This document shows positions 1 to 7,462 of a stretch of DNA of 64,000 bases, in pieces. Source of the stretch: JANJUB01 sp964586225 (lineage in GTDB: Bacteria > Armatimonadota > Fimbriimonadia > Fimbriimonadales > Fimbriimonadaceae); assembly GCA_964586225.1 (NCBI GenBank), contig CAZPHD010000005.1:1-64000 (forward strand), written 5' to 3'. Below the pieces are notes generated by a model. That model was not told where the DNA came from and made no database searches. It was given only the letters and a program-made list of their open reading frames with translations. The first letter of the stretch is position 1, and each line of letters begins with the position of its first letter. The position numbers were made by a program, and so were the translations under genes.

Positions 1-72
1 TTCCATAGCCGCTGGCTCCATCAAACTCGTAAAAACACGAGGCAGTTCGATGGCCGAAGGATATGGATCATG

Positions 73-675
73 TCACTCGCGGCGGTTGCGCTCGTAGATA
101 AATCGATCCCACTTCGATCGGCTAACCCGATCCAGGTGCTCTAGTTCAAGCCCGTGACGGTAACCGTCGAGCTCAGCAACGGTGTACTTGACAATTCCCT
201 GCAGTTCAAACACTTGATCGCCGTCGTTTACGTGACAGAGAATGCGATCCTGGGAAGACAGAGCTTCTGGCACCCAGATGCCAAGGCCACCCACACTCGC
301 ATCACTTAGCCTCGCGCTGATGCGGCGGCTGCCGACAACCAGTCGCACGTTTGAAGTCGGAATGCGAAATCGCTCCCGCCCGTCGCCCTTCTCAATGTCA
401 GTATTGACGGGGTCCATGACCGAAATCGACTTGGGCAGTTCACCGGGCACGATGATGCTGTGCACCACTTTTGACCTCATGATCAAGCGCCACTGGTGAA
501 GGTTGATCACGCCCACAAGCTCATCGCCCGGGTGGGGGCGCTGTTCAGCATCGCTCTCAAGGACGACCCGCAGGCGTCGCTCGGCTACGATCCAGCCGGC
601 AATCGGGTCGGAGTTTCGCTTCCGGAGGAAACGGGCTCGCGTGTTTTCGACTTTCGGGAGATTCGACGAGTTCAT
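73..675 (-). CDS. PilZ-domain protein (probable c-di-GMP receptor)
   Basis: A 200-residue protein with a C-terminal PilZ domain (about residues 95-195). The two c-di-GMP contact motifs are visible: R100-E-R-F-R104 and D125-A-S-V-G-G130. The first 90 residues contain beta-strand-like segments that resemble the YcgR-type N-terminal barrel, but similarity there is weak. The open frame extends upstream to 867, but that would overlap the neighbouring DUF1287 gene by more than 140 bases, so the ATG at 675 is preferred. It is last in a minus-strand series and lies about 50 bases after DUF1287. An HD-GYP gene at 5398-5946 shows that c-di-GMP turnover also exists here. Target process unknown. Confidence 0.8.
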   Translation of the reverse strand: MNSSNLPKVENTRARFLRKRNSDPIAGWIVAERRLRVVLESDAEQRPHPGDELVGVINLHQWRLIMRSKVVHSIIVPGELPKSISVMDPVNTDIEKGDGRERFRIPTSNVRLVVGSRRISARLSDASVGGLGIWVPEALSSQDRILCHVNDGDQVFELQGIVKYTVAELDGYRHGLELEHLDRVSRSKWDRFIYERNRRE

Positions 676-724
676 CGCGCGTACGACGGGTGTGCCGTAG
701 AAGGCGCGATTTCCAGCAAGTGTT

Positions 725-1282
725 TCACCGGGGGTAGCGATAATGTCCCGTAATTTTCCAGCGTGTGAGCACATCCTCTTCGAGCGTGGTCGAGAGATTG
801 TGAATGACCAGGGGCCAACCCGAGGATCCTCGTTTATCGGACAGAACGCCGATGTGGTCAAGGCCACTGTCGAGTTTCCAAGTCACGAAGTCGCCCGGTT
901 TCCAGGCGTTGCGCTCGGCGCGCGTGGTCTTGATCGTCAGCGATTGGCCCTTGCGGGTGAAGAAAACGCGCTGATTGGGGACACGGCGATGATCAATGTT
1001 GGGGTCCGGTTTGGAGAGCCCGGAGTAGCGCGGATAGGCCGCCCATGAGGTCTTCATGTCCTCGTGGATCAACTTCTGGAGGTCGTGGCCCGCATGGCGC
1101 AAGGCTCGCACGACGACATCCGTGCAGACTCCCCGATCTTTGGGCAAGTCGCCACCGGGATACGAAAGCTTGACGTACCGATTGTCGTACATCGTGCCCC
1201 AGTCAAGCTGCTTCCGCGCTCCTTCCACGATCTTCGTGGGCGTCGAGCCCAAGACCAACATTGCGGCTACGACGATGCCCAT
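725..1282 (-). CDS. DUF1287 family secreted protein
   Basis: A 185-residue protein. It starts with a short hydrophobic stretch (about residues 2-12) that may be a signal peptide. The rest matches the DUF1287 (YijF-like) pattern: the Y-D-N-R-Y-V-K-L-S-Y-P-G-G-D segment, the G-V-C-T-D-V-V segment with its cysteine, and the C-terminal D-H-I-G-V-L and V-I-H-N motifs. The Cys/His/Asp arrangement resembles NlpC/P60-like cysteine hydrolases, so a cell-wall hydrolase role is possible, but the family is uncharacterised. Its start overlaps the end of the uracil-DNA glycosylase gene by 16 bases, implying cotranscription. Confidence 0.82.
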   Translation of the reverse strand: MGIVVAAMLVLGSTPTKIVEGARKQLDWGTMYDNRYVKLSYPGGDLPKDRGVCTDVVVRALRHAGHDLQKLIHEDMKTSWAAYPRYSGLSKPDPNIDHRRVPNQRVFFTRKGQSLTIKTTRAERNAWKPGDFVTWKLDSGLDHIGVLSDKRGSSGWPLVIHNLSTTLEEDVLTRWKITGHYRYPR

Positions 1283-1902
1283 GCGCTTACCACCTCGTCC
1301 AACATCTCCTCCGTCAACCGACCGGTGAATGTGTTTTGCTGTGAAGGATGATACGACCCGAACACGCGGATCGCTCCAACTTGATGAATGGCTCCGTGGA
1401 CGAAGGTTGGTGGCCTAACGCCCAGATGCCGGTGGGTGTGATTCCAGGCCAATCCTCCCAGGCAGAGAATCGACCGCCAGACTCGGCTGTCGAGAAGCTC
1501 CGCTAGGTACGCCGAGCAAGCCTCGATTTCGGCGGGTAGCGGTTTGTTGTCGGGGGGCGCGCAATGGCAGACTGCGGTGATCAACGCGCCCGAGAGTATT
1601 AGGCCGTCCTGGGCGTCCGTGCTATGGGGTTGGTTCGCGACTCCGGCCCGATGAAGTGCTCGAAAGAGCCAATCTCCGCTCCGGTCGCCGGTAAACATAC
1701 GACCCGTACGGTTGGCGCCGTGTGCAGCGGGAGCAAGGCCCACAATCAGTCGATCGGCAGTCGGATCGCCGAAGTTGGGAACGGGCCTGCCCCAATAGGT
1801 CCACTCCGCGAACGACTTGCGCTTCTCGCTGGCTACGCGCTCCCGCCATTCCACAAGCCGTGGACATGCGCGGCATGCGACGATCTGCTCATTCAGCGAC
1901 AC
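1267..1902 (-). CDS. Family 5 uracil-DNA glycosylase (UDGb type)
   Basis: A 211-residue DNA-repair glycosylase that excises uracil and other deaminated bases. Motif 1 is G55-LAPAAHG62, followed by the family-5 signature NRTGRMFTGDRSG (64-76). Motif 2 is H185-PSQQNTFTGRL. Cysteines at 10, 13, 112/114 and 129 fit the four iron-sulfur ligands of family 4/5 enzymes. Motif 1 lacks the polar catalytic residue seen in family 4, which is the family-5 hallmark. The start is GTG, overlapping the preceding ArgC-like gene by 14 bases. Confidence 0.9.
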   Translation of the reverse strand: MSLNEQIVACRACPRLVEWRERVASEKRKSFAEWTYWGRPVPNFGDPTADRLIVGLAPAAHGANRTGRMFTGDRSGDWLFRALHRAGVANQPHSTDAQDGLILSGALITAVCHCAPPDNKPLPAEIEACSAYLAELLDSRVWRSILCLGGLAWNHTHRHLGVRPPTFVHGAIHQVGAIRVFGSYHPSQQNTFTGRLTEEMLDEVVSAWASS

Positions 1903-2602
1903 CGAGTGTCTCCTCGAACCCGGCCATCACGTTCATCGTGTGGACGACCTGGCCCGCGCCGAGCTTGCCATTGATGTCGGCAAAGGTTTGGATCGTGAGG
2001 AGCGAGATATCGGCACCCGGCGTGATGCGTAGGCAAAAGCGCGCCTCGGGCCGACCGGCGGCGAGGCTGGGTTCCCACGTCGACGTTTCGTCGCGGAGGA
2101 CGAAGAAGCTCCGGCCGTACGCTTCTGCGTAAATATCATCAAGTTCTTCCAGGTTCTCAGGGGCGTGGATCGCCGCGATCACGTTGAGTCCGCGGACCGT
2201 GCCCAGATCGACCTCGCCGGAAGTGATCATCGCTCCTCGGTCCCAGCCGACGGTGGCCAGCGCTTCGGCAATGTCGGCTTCTTCAACCGGGAAACTCGCG
2301 ATGATCGCGGGCGGCTCGGCCACGATCCCGGCCCGCAAAATCGGACCAAGCGCGATCAGGGCCAGCGTCGCGGCGGGGCTGGGCACCCGAACAAAATCGG
2401 CGCACACCAGCGGGTTGTTGTCCATCAGCTCAATGAGTCCGTAGGGTGCCTCAGCAACCGGGGAGCTAACGATCCGCCGCGCCCAATCACCCTGGCGCCA
2501 TTCGAGCACGTGTTTGCTCGTGCCCGCTTCCAGATCGACATCGGGGTGGCGCGCCAAGAGCTGCGCCAGCGCGGGGTCCGATCCGGGCCGAACCGAGATC
2601 AC
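1889..2602 (-). CDS. ArgC-like (semialdehyde dehydrogenase family) protein, catalytic Cys missing
   Basis: A 237-residue protein. Its C-terminal half follows N-acetyl-gamma-glutamyl-phosphate reductase (ArgC): residues 205-235 (D-I-N-G-K-L-G-A-G-Q-V-V-H-T-M-N) match the ArgC block DNLvKGAaGQAvqnmN, ending in F-E-E-T-L-G-V like ArgC's l-E-t-T-G-L. Residues 71-92 (VRVPSPAATLALIALGPILR) align with the ArgC active-site segment NPGCYPTAaLLALlPLl, but the nucleophilic cysteine is replaced. With only about 60 residues before that segment there is no room for the usual NAD(P)-binding domain (ArgC is about 345 residues). A non-catalytic or repurposed paralogue is inferred. The GTG start overlaps the upstream gene's stop. 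No arginine genes are nearby. Confidence 0.6.
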   Translation of the reverse strand: MISVRPGSDPALAQLLARHPDVDLEAGTSKHVLEWRQGDWARRIVSSPVAEAPYGLIELMDNNPLVCADFVRVPSPAATLALIALGPILRAGIVAEPPAIIASFPVEEADIAEALATVGWDRGAMITSGEVDLGTVRGLNVIAAIHAPENLEELDDIYAEAYGRSFFVLRDETSTWEPSLAAGRPEARFCLRITPGADISLLTIQTFADINGKLGAGQVVHTMNVMAGFEETLGVAE

Positions 2603-3276
2603 TTCCGCGTGACCTTCGCGTTCGTGACCACTTTCTGCACCGGCTGCCCCTGCCCTGGATTGATGTTCATGACCATCTGCACGGTGCTTGAGTGCAGCGA
2701 TCCGTCGGCCATGACGATGTAGGTCGTGGCGCTACCCGTGATTGGACCCATCATCGTGCCCTTCATCGTCGACTTGATTTCGGCAACTTGCTTACCACCG
2801 ATCGTCTTGACTCCCACAAACGTGTAGGTTGCGTCCAACTTCATGCCGCCCATCGCGGTGCCCATATCCATCTTTTGGGTCCACTTGCCGCCGATCGCAA
2901 TGGGCTTTTCCGGATAAGCAAAAGAACCGAAGCTTTCAAAGCTGTTCTGGCCACCCTGCGGGCGGTTGCGGTTATCCATTTTCACGGTCTGTTTGTCAAC
3001 CTGGCCCTGCGATTTGCCATTCATCTTGGCCGGTCCAGTGGCGACTTCGACAGTGGCAATCCCCTTCGAGACGCTGACCGTCTTGAGCACCAAGGGAGTC
3101 TCCATGTTCAGCATCGCCTGGCTGTTCATGGTGCTGCTCATCGTCATCGTGTAGCGATTGGTCTGGCCGGCGGTGTACTTGGCCCGGAAGAGGTAGGCCG
3201 CGCCCTGCTTGGTCAGCTGAGGCGTGGCAGTGGCCACAAGGCCAATGCTCGCGAGGATAAAAAGGGAAGCTCTCAT
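2599..3276 (-). CDS. Secreted protein of unknown function
   Basis: A 225-residue protein. The ATG at 3276 gives a clean signal peptide (MRASLFILASIGLVATATPQ); the ATG at 3300 would run into folC. The mature part is Met-, Thr- and Lys-rich with alternating beta-strand pattern, including a Y-T-M-T-M-S-S-T-M-N stretch and repeated glycine turns. It looks like an all-beta periplasmic or outer-surface protein, similar in style to DUF6263-type proteins, though no specific motif was recognised. It lies 7 bases after the folC stop and overlaps the ArgC-like gene by 4 bases. Confidence 0.65.
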   Translation of the reverse strand: MRASLFILASIGLVATATPQLTKQGAAYLFRAKYTAGQTNRYTMTMSSTMNSQAMLNMETPLVLKTVSVSKGIATVEVATGPAKMNGKSQGQVDKQTVKMDNRNRPQGGQNSFESFGSFAYPEKPIAIGGKWTQKMDMGTAMGGMKLDATYTFVGVKTIGGKQVAEIKSTMKGTMMGPITGSATTYIVMADGSLHSSTVQMVMNINPGQGQPVQKVVTNAKVTRK

Positions 3277-3283
3277 CGTTACA

Positions 3284-4567
3284 TTAACGTACGTCGTCAC
3301 GCCCCGCTAGGGTTCGGAGAACGTCGCCCACAAGATAGAAGCTACCCGTTACGAGGATGATCTCGTCGTGGGATTCGGCCGCCGTGATCGCTTCGGCAAC
3401 CGATTCGCAGGCGGTTGCGTTTTGCACGTAGGCGGCAAGTCCTTCAGGTGGTAGGGCGCGATAGAAGTCAATTGGGGCAACGTAAGTGCGGGCCACCCGC
3501 TCGCGAATCGGCGCCTGGACGCCTTCGGGATCGTGGCCGTCGACCATGCCCGTGATCAAGGTGAAGCGCCGCCCCGGATAGTGCTGGTCGAGGGTGAGCC
3601 GCAGCAACTCAGCCGATTCGGCATTGTGGGCTCCGTCTAGGATGTAGGTGTGTCCGTTGGATTCCAGCCGCTGGAATCGGCCGGGAAGTTGTGCGCGCTC
3701 GCATCCTCTCCGAATGGCATCCGGGTCGGTCACCGCCCCCGCAACGAGCGTCATCGCCACCGCAACCGCCATGTTGTGAGGTTGCGGGGCTCCGACCAAC
3801 CCCGGCACCAAGCTCTCGACCCGTCCGCGAGGCGTCTCGACCGTATATGGGCCCGTGCCCGTGAGGCGAAGCTCCTGCCCCCACCTCCACCATTCGCTCC
3901 CGGTCTCGGCGACGCGCACGGCCACGGATTCCAGAGCTTCGGGGGGCAAGTCGCCCGTTACGACGGGTCGGCCCGGCTTGATGATCCCCGCCTTCTCGCG
4001 GGCGATATCGCCGAGCGTCGGTCCAAGGATCGCCGTGTGATCGTATCCGATGCTCACGATGCCGCTGGCCGCGGGCGTGACGACGTTCGTGGCATCAAGC
4101 CGACCACCGAGTCCGACTTCCAAGGCAACCCACTGCGTCTCATGCTCGGTCCACGACCGAATGCCCACCGCTGTCTTCATTTCAAACTCGGTGACGCCCC
4201 CAAACTCGGTGGACTCTAGGTCGGCGGCGATCGGAGCCAGGGCCTCTATGTGCCGCGCAAACTCATTTCGATCGATCAGGTCTCGGCCAAGCTGCACACG
4301 CTCTCGCAAATCAACCACGTAGGGGCTGAAGAACGCCCCGGTACGGACCCCGTTCTCCACCAGCATGCTCTGCAGGTAGGCGGTGACCGAGCCTTTGCCG
4401 TTCGTACCCGCGACATGGAGATACTGGGTCAAGCCATTGCCCAGGTTGTGGCTCAGGCCCGAACGATCGAGGAACGCCTCCATGCGGTCGAGCCCGAGCC
4501 GCCAACCGCGGTTCTGAAGGCCAGCCAGGTAGGACACTGCCGCCTCATAAGTCAATCGCTCGCGCAC
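3284..4567 (-). CDS. folC: Bifunctional folylpolyglutamate synthase / dihydrofolate synthase
   Basis: Adds glutamate to dihydropteroate and folates (cytoplasm). The P-loop GTNGKGSV lies near residue 55, and the Mur-ligase-type central domain has E-V-G-L-G-G-R-L-D-A-T-N-V and the S-I-G-Y-D-H block. The C-terminal domain contains LDGAHN. Length about 427 residues, normal for FolC. Two GTG codons are possible starts, 4573 and 4567. A TACTAT hexamer at 4580-4575 sits 1 base from the first and 7 bases from the second, so 4567 is favoured as a leaderless start. It diverges from the nitrilase gene with about 20 bases between. Other folate genes in the window (pabB-pabC, folB) are not linked to it. 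Confidence 0.93.
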   Translation of the reverse strand: MRERLTYEAAVSYLAGLQNRGWRLGLDRMEAFLDRSGLSHNLGNGLTQYLHVAGTNGKGSVTAYLQSMLVENGVRTGAFFSPYVVDLRERVQLGRDLIDRNEFARHIEALAPIAADLESTEFGGVTEFEMKTAVGIRSWTEHETQWVALEVGLGGRLDATNVVTPAASGIVSIGYDHTAILGPTLGDIAREKAGIIKPGRPVVTGDLPPEALESVAVRVAETGSEWWRWGQELRLTGTGPYTVETPRGRVESLVPGLVGAPQPHNMAVAVAMTLVAGAVTDPDAIRRGCERAQLPGRFQRLESNGHTYILDGAHNAESAELLRLTLDQHYPGRRFTLITGMVDGHDPEGVQAPIRERVARTYVAPIDFYRALPPEGLAAYVQNATACESVAEAITAAESHDEIILVTGSFYLVGDVLRTLAGRDDVR

Positions 4568-4574
4568 GGCCACG

Positions 4575-4584
4575 ATAGTACACT
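4575..4584. promoter_or_regulatory. Overlapping divergent -10 elements, folC / nitrilase
   Basis: On the plus strand TACACT (4579-4584) lies 6 bases before the ATG at 4591. On the minus strand TACTAT (4580-4575) lies 7 bases before the GTG at 4567. The two hexamers share the central TA. No convincing -35 or SD site is visible for either gene. Consistent with a symmetric bidirectional promoter producing two leaderless mRNAs. Confidence 0.5.
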
Positions 4585-4590
4585 TTCCCC

Positions 4591-5406
4591 ATGCGCCTTG
4601 CCGCCTGCCAGTTCGACGTTGTCTTTGATGATCCGGCCGAGAACACGCGTCGGATCGTCGTGGAACTTGAACGGCTGGCTCTGGAAGGCGTCGAGCTTGC
4701 CGTGTTTCCAGAGGCGTTCCTCAATGGTTACGTGGTCAGTTCGCCGGAGGAAGCGCAGCGGATTGCCCTGGATGACCCGGCAGTCCACCTGAACGAGATT
4801 CAGGCGGCGGTGGAAGCGACGGGCGTCGCCGTCATCCTTGGCTATCTCTGGGTCGACGGAGACGTCCTGCGGAACTCGGCCGCATTCATGTTGCCGGGAG
4901 GAAGGTGCGAACGCTATGACAAGTCGCACTTGCCCTGTTTGGGCTTTGATCGCTTTGCGACCCCAGGGGGTGAGTTGCCCGTGTTCGACACGCCGTGGGG
5001 CAAGATCGGCATCCTCATTTGCTACGATTTTCGCATTCCGGAGGCCGTGCGCGTGTTGGCTCTCAAGGGCGCGGACCTCTTGGTTCTGCCGACGAACTGG
5101 CCAGAAGGGGCCGAGCTTTCGGCCAAGAACTACACCGTCGTGCGGGCGAGTGAGAATCGAATCTTCGTAGCGGCGGTGAACCGCGTGGGCGTGGAGAATG
5201 GCACCCGCTTCTTCGGGCATAGCTCGGTCTGCGATCCCGAGGGTCGGGTCCTTGACGCGTTGGGCGACGGCGAGGGCCGGATGATCGTGGACCTTGACCT
5301 CAGCCTCGCGCGGCAAAAGAACCGGATTGTGATTCCAGGGGTCTACGAGACCCATGCGTTCGCCGTTCGGCAGCCGGGTGCCTATCGTGAGATTTGCTCA
5401 GACTAG
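4591..5406 (+). CDS. Carbon-nitrogen hydrolase (nitrilase superfamily)
   Basis: A 271-residue amidohydrolase. The catalytic Glu-Lys-Cys triad is present: E41 in A-V-F-P-E-A, K111 in Y-D-K-S-H-L, and C144 in I-L-I-C-Y-D-F-R-I-P-E. The alpha-beta-beta-alpha fold spans the whole protein. Substrate cannot be assigned; the context (folC, selA) gives no clear hint, and N-carbamoyl- or omega-amidase-like activities are both possible. The end overlaps the convergent HD-GYP gene by 9 bases. No SD site; a -10-like TACACT is 6 bases before the ATG. Confidence 0.88.
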   Translation: MRLAACQFDVVFDDPAENTRRIVVELERLALEGVELAVFPEAFLNGYVVSSPEEAQRIALDDPAVHLNEIQAAVEATGVAVILGYLWVDGDVLRNSAAFMLPGGRCERYDKSHLPCLGFDRFATPGGELPVFDTPWGKIGILICYDFRIPEAVRVLALKGADLLVLPTNWPEGAELSAKNYTVVRASENRIFVAAVNRVGVENGTRFFGHSSVCDPEGRVLDALGDGEGRMIVDLDLSLARQKNRIVIPGVYETHAFAVRQPGAYREICSD

Positions 5407-5946
5407 CGGTTGGATGAGGGGTTGAATCGCGACAAACGCCTCAATCACTTTCGGGCAAAACTGACCGCCCGCTCCGCGGCGGATTTCTTCAATCGCGGCC
5501 GCCTCCGACTTCGCCGGGCGGTAGCGAGTGTCGTGAACCATAGCGTCGAAGGCTTCGCACACGCTGATGATCCGGGCAAGGATTCCGATCTGGTCGCCTC
5601 GAAGTCCGTTTGGATAGCCAGCGCCGTCAAGTCGTTCGTGATGCTGGCCGATCGCTGCCGCATCAACGTCTGGGTCTTCGAGACCTGCGGGCAGCACGAC
5701 ATGGCCCCGCATCGCCAAGACATCAGCGGCCGTCCAAGCATGTCCGGGGGCAAGAATCGCGGATGGCAGGTTGAGCTTTCCCACATCATGAAGCGCGGCG
5801 GTGATGCGCGCTGTGCGAAGCTCGATCCCCCCGAGGCGATCTGCGGTTGCGACGGCGTGTACGGCGACCCGCTCTGCGTGAGCAGCCTCTCCGGGCGCAT
5901 GGGCGTCCAGTCGGGCGAGCCATTCGCGAAGCGTGGACTCGGTCAA
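5398..5946 (-). CDS. HD-GYP domain protein (putative c-di-GMP phosphodiesterase)
   Basis: A compact 182-residue protein made almost only of an HD-GYP domain. It contains H53-D54 (A-L-H-D-V-G-K), H102-H103-E104 (GQHHERLDGAGYPNG, with the GYP triplet at 110-112) and a C-terminal G-G-Q-F-C-P-K-V segment where HD-GYP proteins have a conserved D-P. No receiver or sensor domain is attached. It overlaps the selA stop by ATGA, so it should be cotranscribed with selA. The F-C-P in place of F-D-P could affect function. Confidence 0.85.
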   Translation of the reverse strand: MTESTLREWLARLDAHAPGEAAHAERVAVHAVATADRLGGIELRTARITAALHDVGKLNLPSAILAPGHAWTAADVLAMRGHVVLPAGLEDPDVDAAAIGQHHERLDGAGYPNGLRGDQIGILARIISVCEAFDAMVHDTRYRPAKSEAAAIEEIRRGAGGQFCPKVIEAFVAIQPLIQPLV

Positions 5947-7286
5947 GAACTTAGCTCCTTGAGTCGCTGTTCGACGAAGTCAGCTTCGCTCCTATCAACC
6001 GTGCGCGGATCTAGCCAGACGAGGCCGCGCTCGATTCGGCCCACGATCGGAATCTCGCTGTGACGCAGCTTGAAAGCAAGTTCGTCGGCAGAATCACTCG
6101 GCAAACCGGTGCGGACCGTGGGCACGCCGTGCCCCGGCAGCGATCCCCCGCCGGTCTCGGTAAGTCCGTCTTCGACCCGCGCGCCGGCGAACACGCCTGC
6201 CCAGCGCTCAGCGATCGCGCGAATCTCATCCATCGGTCGTGAAAGGGCCCAGATCGTGGGGATCTCGGATTCCCGCCCCTCGCGATAAAGACGCAACGTC
6301 GCCGCAAGTCCGGCGATCGTTAGCTTGTCAACGCGCACGGCGCGTGCGATCGGATGCTGCTTGAGTTCCTTGATCGCTTCGGGTGTACCTAGGATGAGGC
6401 CGGCCTGGGGTCCGCCGAGCATCTTGTCTCCGCTGGCCATCGTGATGTGCGCTCCTTCCGAGATTGCCACCCCGAATCTGGGCTCCGCCGGAAGGCCGAA
6501 GCGAGTCGTGTCGACCAAGCAACCAGACCCCACATCGTCCATCAGCCAGAGCTTGTGCTCCCGGGCGATACCAGCAAGCTCGGATAAAGGAGGCTCGTCG
6601 GTAAACCCGGTGATGCGGTAGTTGCTGGGATGGCATCGCAGGATCATCGCCGTCTGGTCGGTGATCGCCTCTGCGTAGTCCGACAGGTGCGTCTTATTGG
6701 TGCAACCGACTTCACACAATTGGGCTCCCGATTGCAGGACAATGTCGGGCATCCGAAATGAGCCGCCAATCTCCACCATTTGGCCGCGTGAGAGCAGCAC
6801 CTCGCGCCCTCCGGCGAGGGCGGCAAGTCCGAGAAGGACTGCCGAGGCGCAGTTGTTGACCACGAGTGCGTCGGGCGCGCCGGTCAGCTCACACAGGAGA
6901 TCGCGCACATGATCTTGGCGTTCGCCCCGCGCCCCCGAAAGCGCATCGAACTCAACAAGTGCGTGGTGTTCGGCCGCCTCGCCAATTGAGCGAACTGCTT
7001 CGGCCGCGAGTCGGGCCCGGCCGAGGCCGGTGTGCAGGATCACGCCCGTCGCATTGATCGCGGGTCGGACGGAGTTGCGACCGGCGGCGAGCGCCCATTC
7101 CACTGCTGCATCGACGATCGATTGCCTCATCGGGCGGCCATGCTGGGCGGCGCGACGAAACTGCGCCAAAACCGCCCGAGCCGCCGCAATGCGGATCGGG
7201 CCGCCGAAGGTCGACAGCCGAGGATCATCGGCCAGACGGTCTACGGAAGGAAGGGATCGCAGGGCCTCACGTCGCGCTTCGTCCAT
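5943..7286 (-). CDS. selA: L-seryl-tRNA(Sec) selenium transferase
   Basis: A PLP enzyme converting seryl-tRNA(Sec) to selenocysteinyl-tRNA(Sec). With the ATG at 7286 it has 447 residues. The N-terminal domain starts with L-R-S-L-P-S-V-D-R-L, followed by N-A-T-G-V-I-L-H-T-G-L-G-R (78-90), N-N-C-A-S-A-V (144-150) and the PLP lysine in S-G-D-K288-M-L-G-G-P-Q-A-G. The open frame continues to 7433 but the extension lacks homology. No selB, selC or selD lies in the window. A SelA-like PLP enzyme without Sec function is a possible alternative, but the full-length match favours SelA. Overlaps the HD-GYP gene. Confidence 0.88.
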   Translation of the reverse strand: MDEARREALRSLPSVDRLADDPRLSTFGGPIRIAAARAVLAQFRRAAQHGRPMRQSIVDAAVEWALAAGRNSVRPAINATGVILHTGLGRARLAAEAVRSIGEAAEHHALVEFDALSGARGERQDHVRDLLCELTGAPDALVVNNCASAVLLGLAALAGGREVLLSRGQMVEIGGSFRMPDIVLQSGAQLCEVGCTNKTHLSDYAEAITDQTAMILRCHPSNYRITGFTDEPPLSELAGIAREHKLWLMDDVGSGCLVDTTRFGLPAEPRFGVAISEGAHITMASGDKMLGGPQAGLILGTPEAIKELKQHPIARAVRVDKLTIAGLAATLRLYREGRESEIPTIWALSRPMDEIRAIAERWAGVFAGARVEDGLTETGGGSLPGHGVPTVRTGLPSDSADELAFKLRHSEIPIVGRIERGLVWLDPRTVDRSEADFVEQRLKELSS

Positions 7287-7382
7287 CTGCACAATGATGC
7301 TCGAAAGCCGCGCTGCGAAACCACCTGACCCCCGTAATCTTACGGGGTTTGGTCTGTGGTTGTACCAGGCTGCATGGAAAGG

Positions 7383-7415
7383 CTTTGGGGAATCGCCGTA
7401 ACGTGTCGTACAATG
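7383..7415 (+). promoter_or_regulatory. Candidate promoter for the metalloprotease gene
   Basis: TTGGGG near 7383-7388 and TACAAT near 7409-7414 are separated by about 18-20 bases and would place the transcript start about 40 bases upstream of the ATG at 7463. This differs from the near-start -10 pattern of many other genes here. Weak call from sequence alone. Confidence 0.3.
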
Positions 7416-7462
7416 GAGCGCAATCCAGCCCACCCCTCGGGATGGCGATTTGGTGTCTCACT

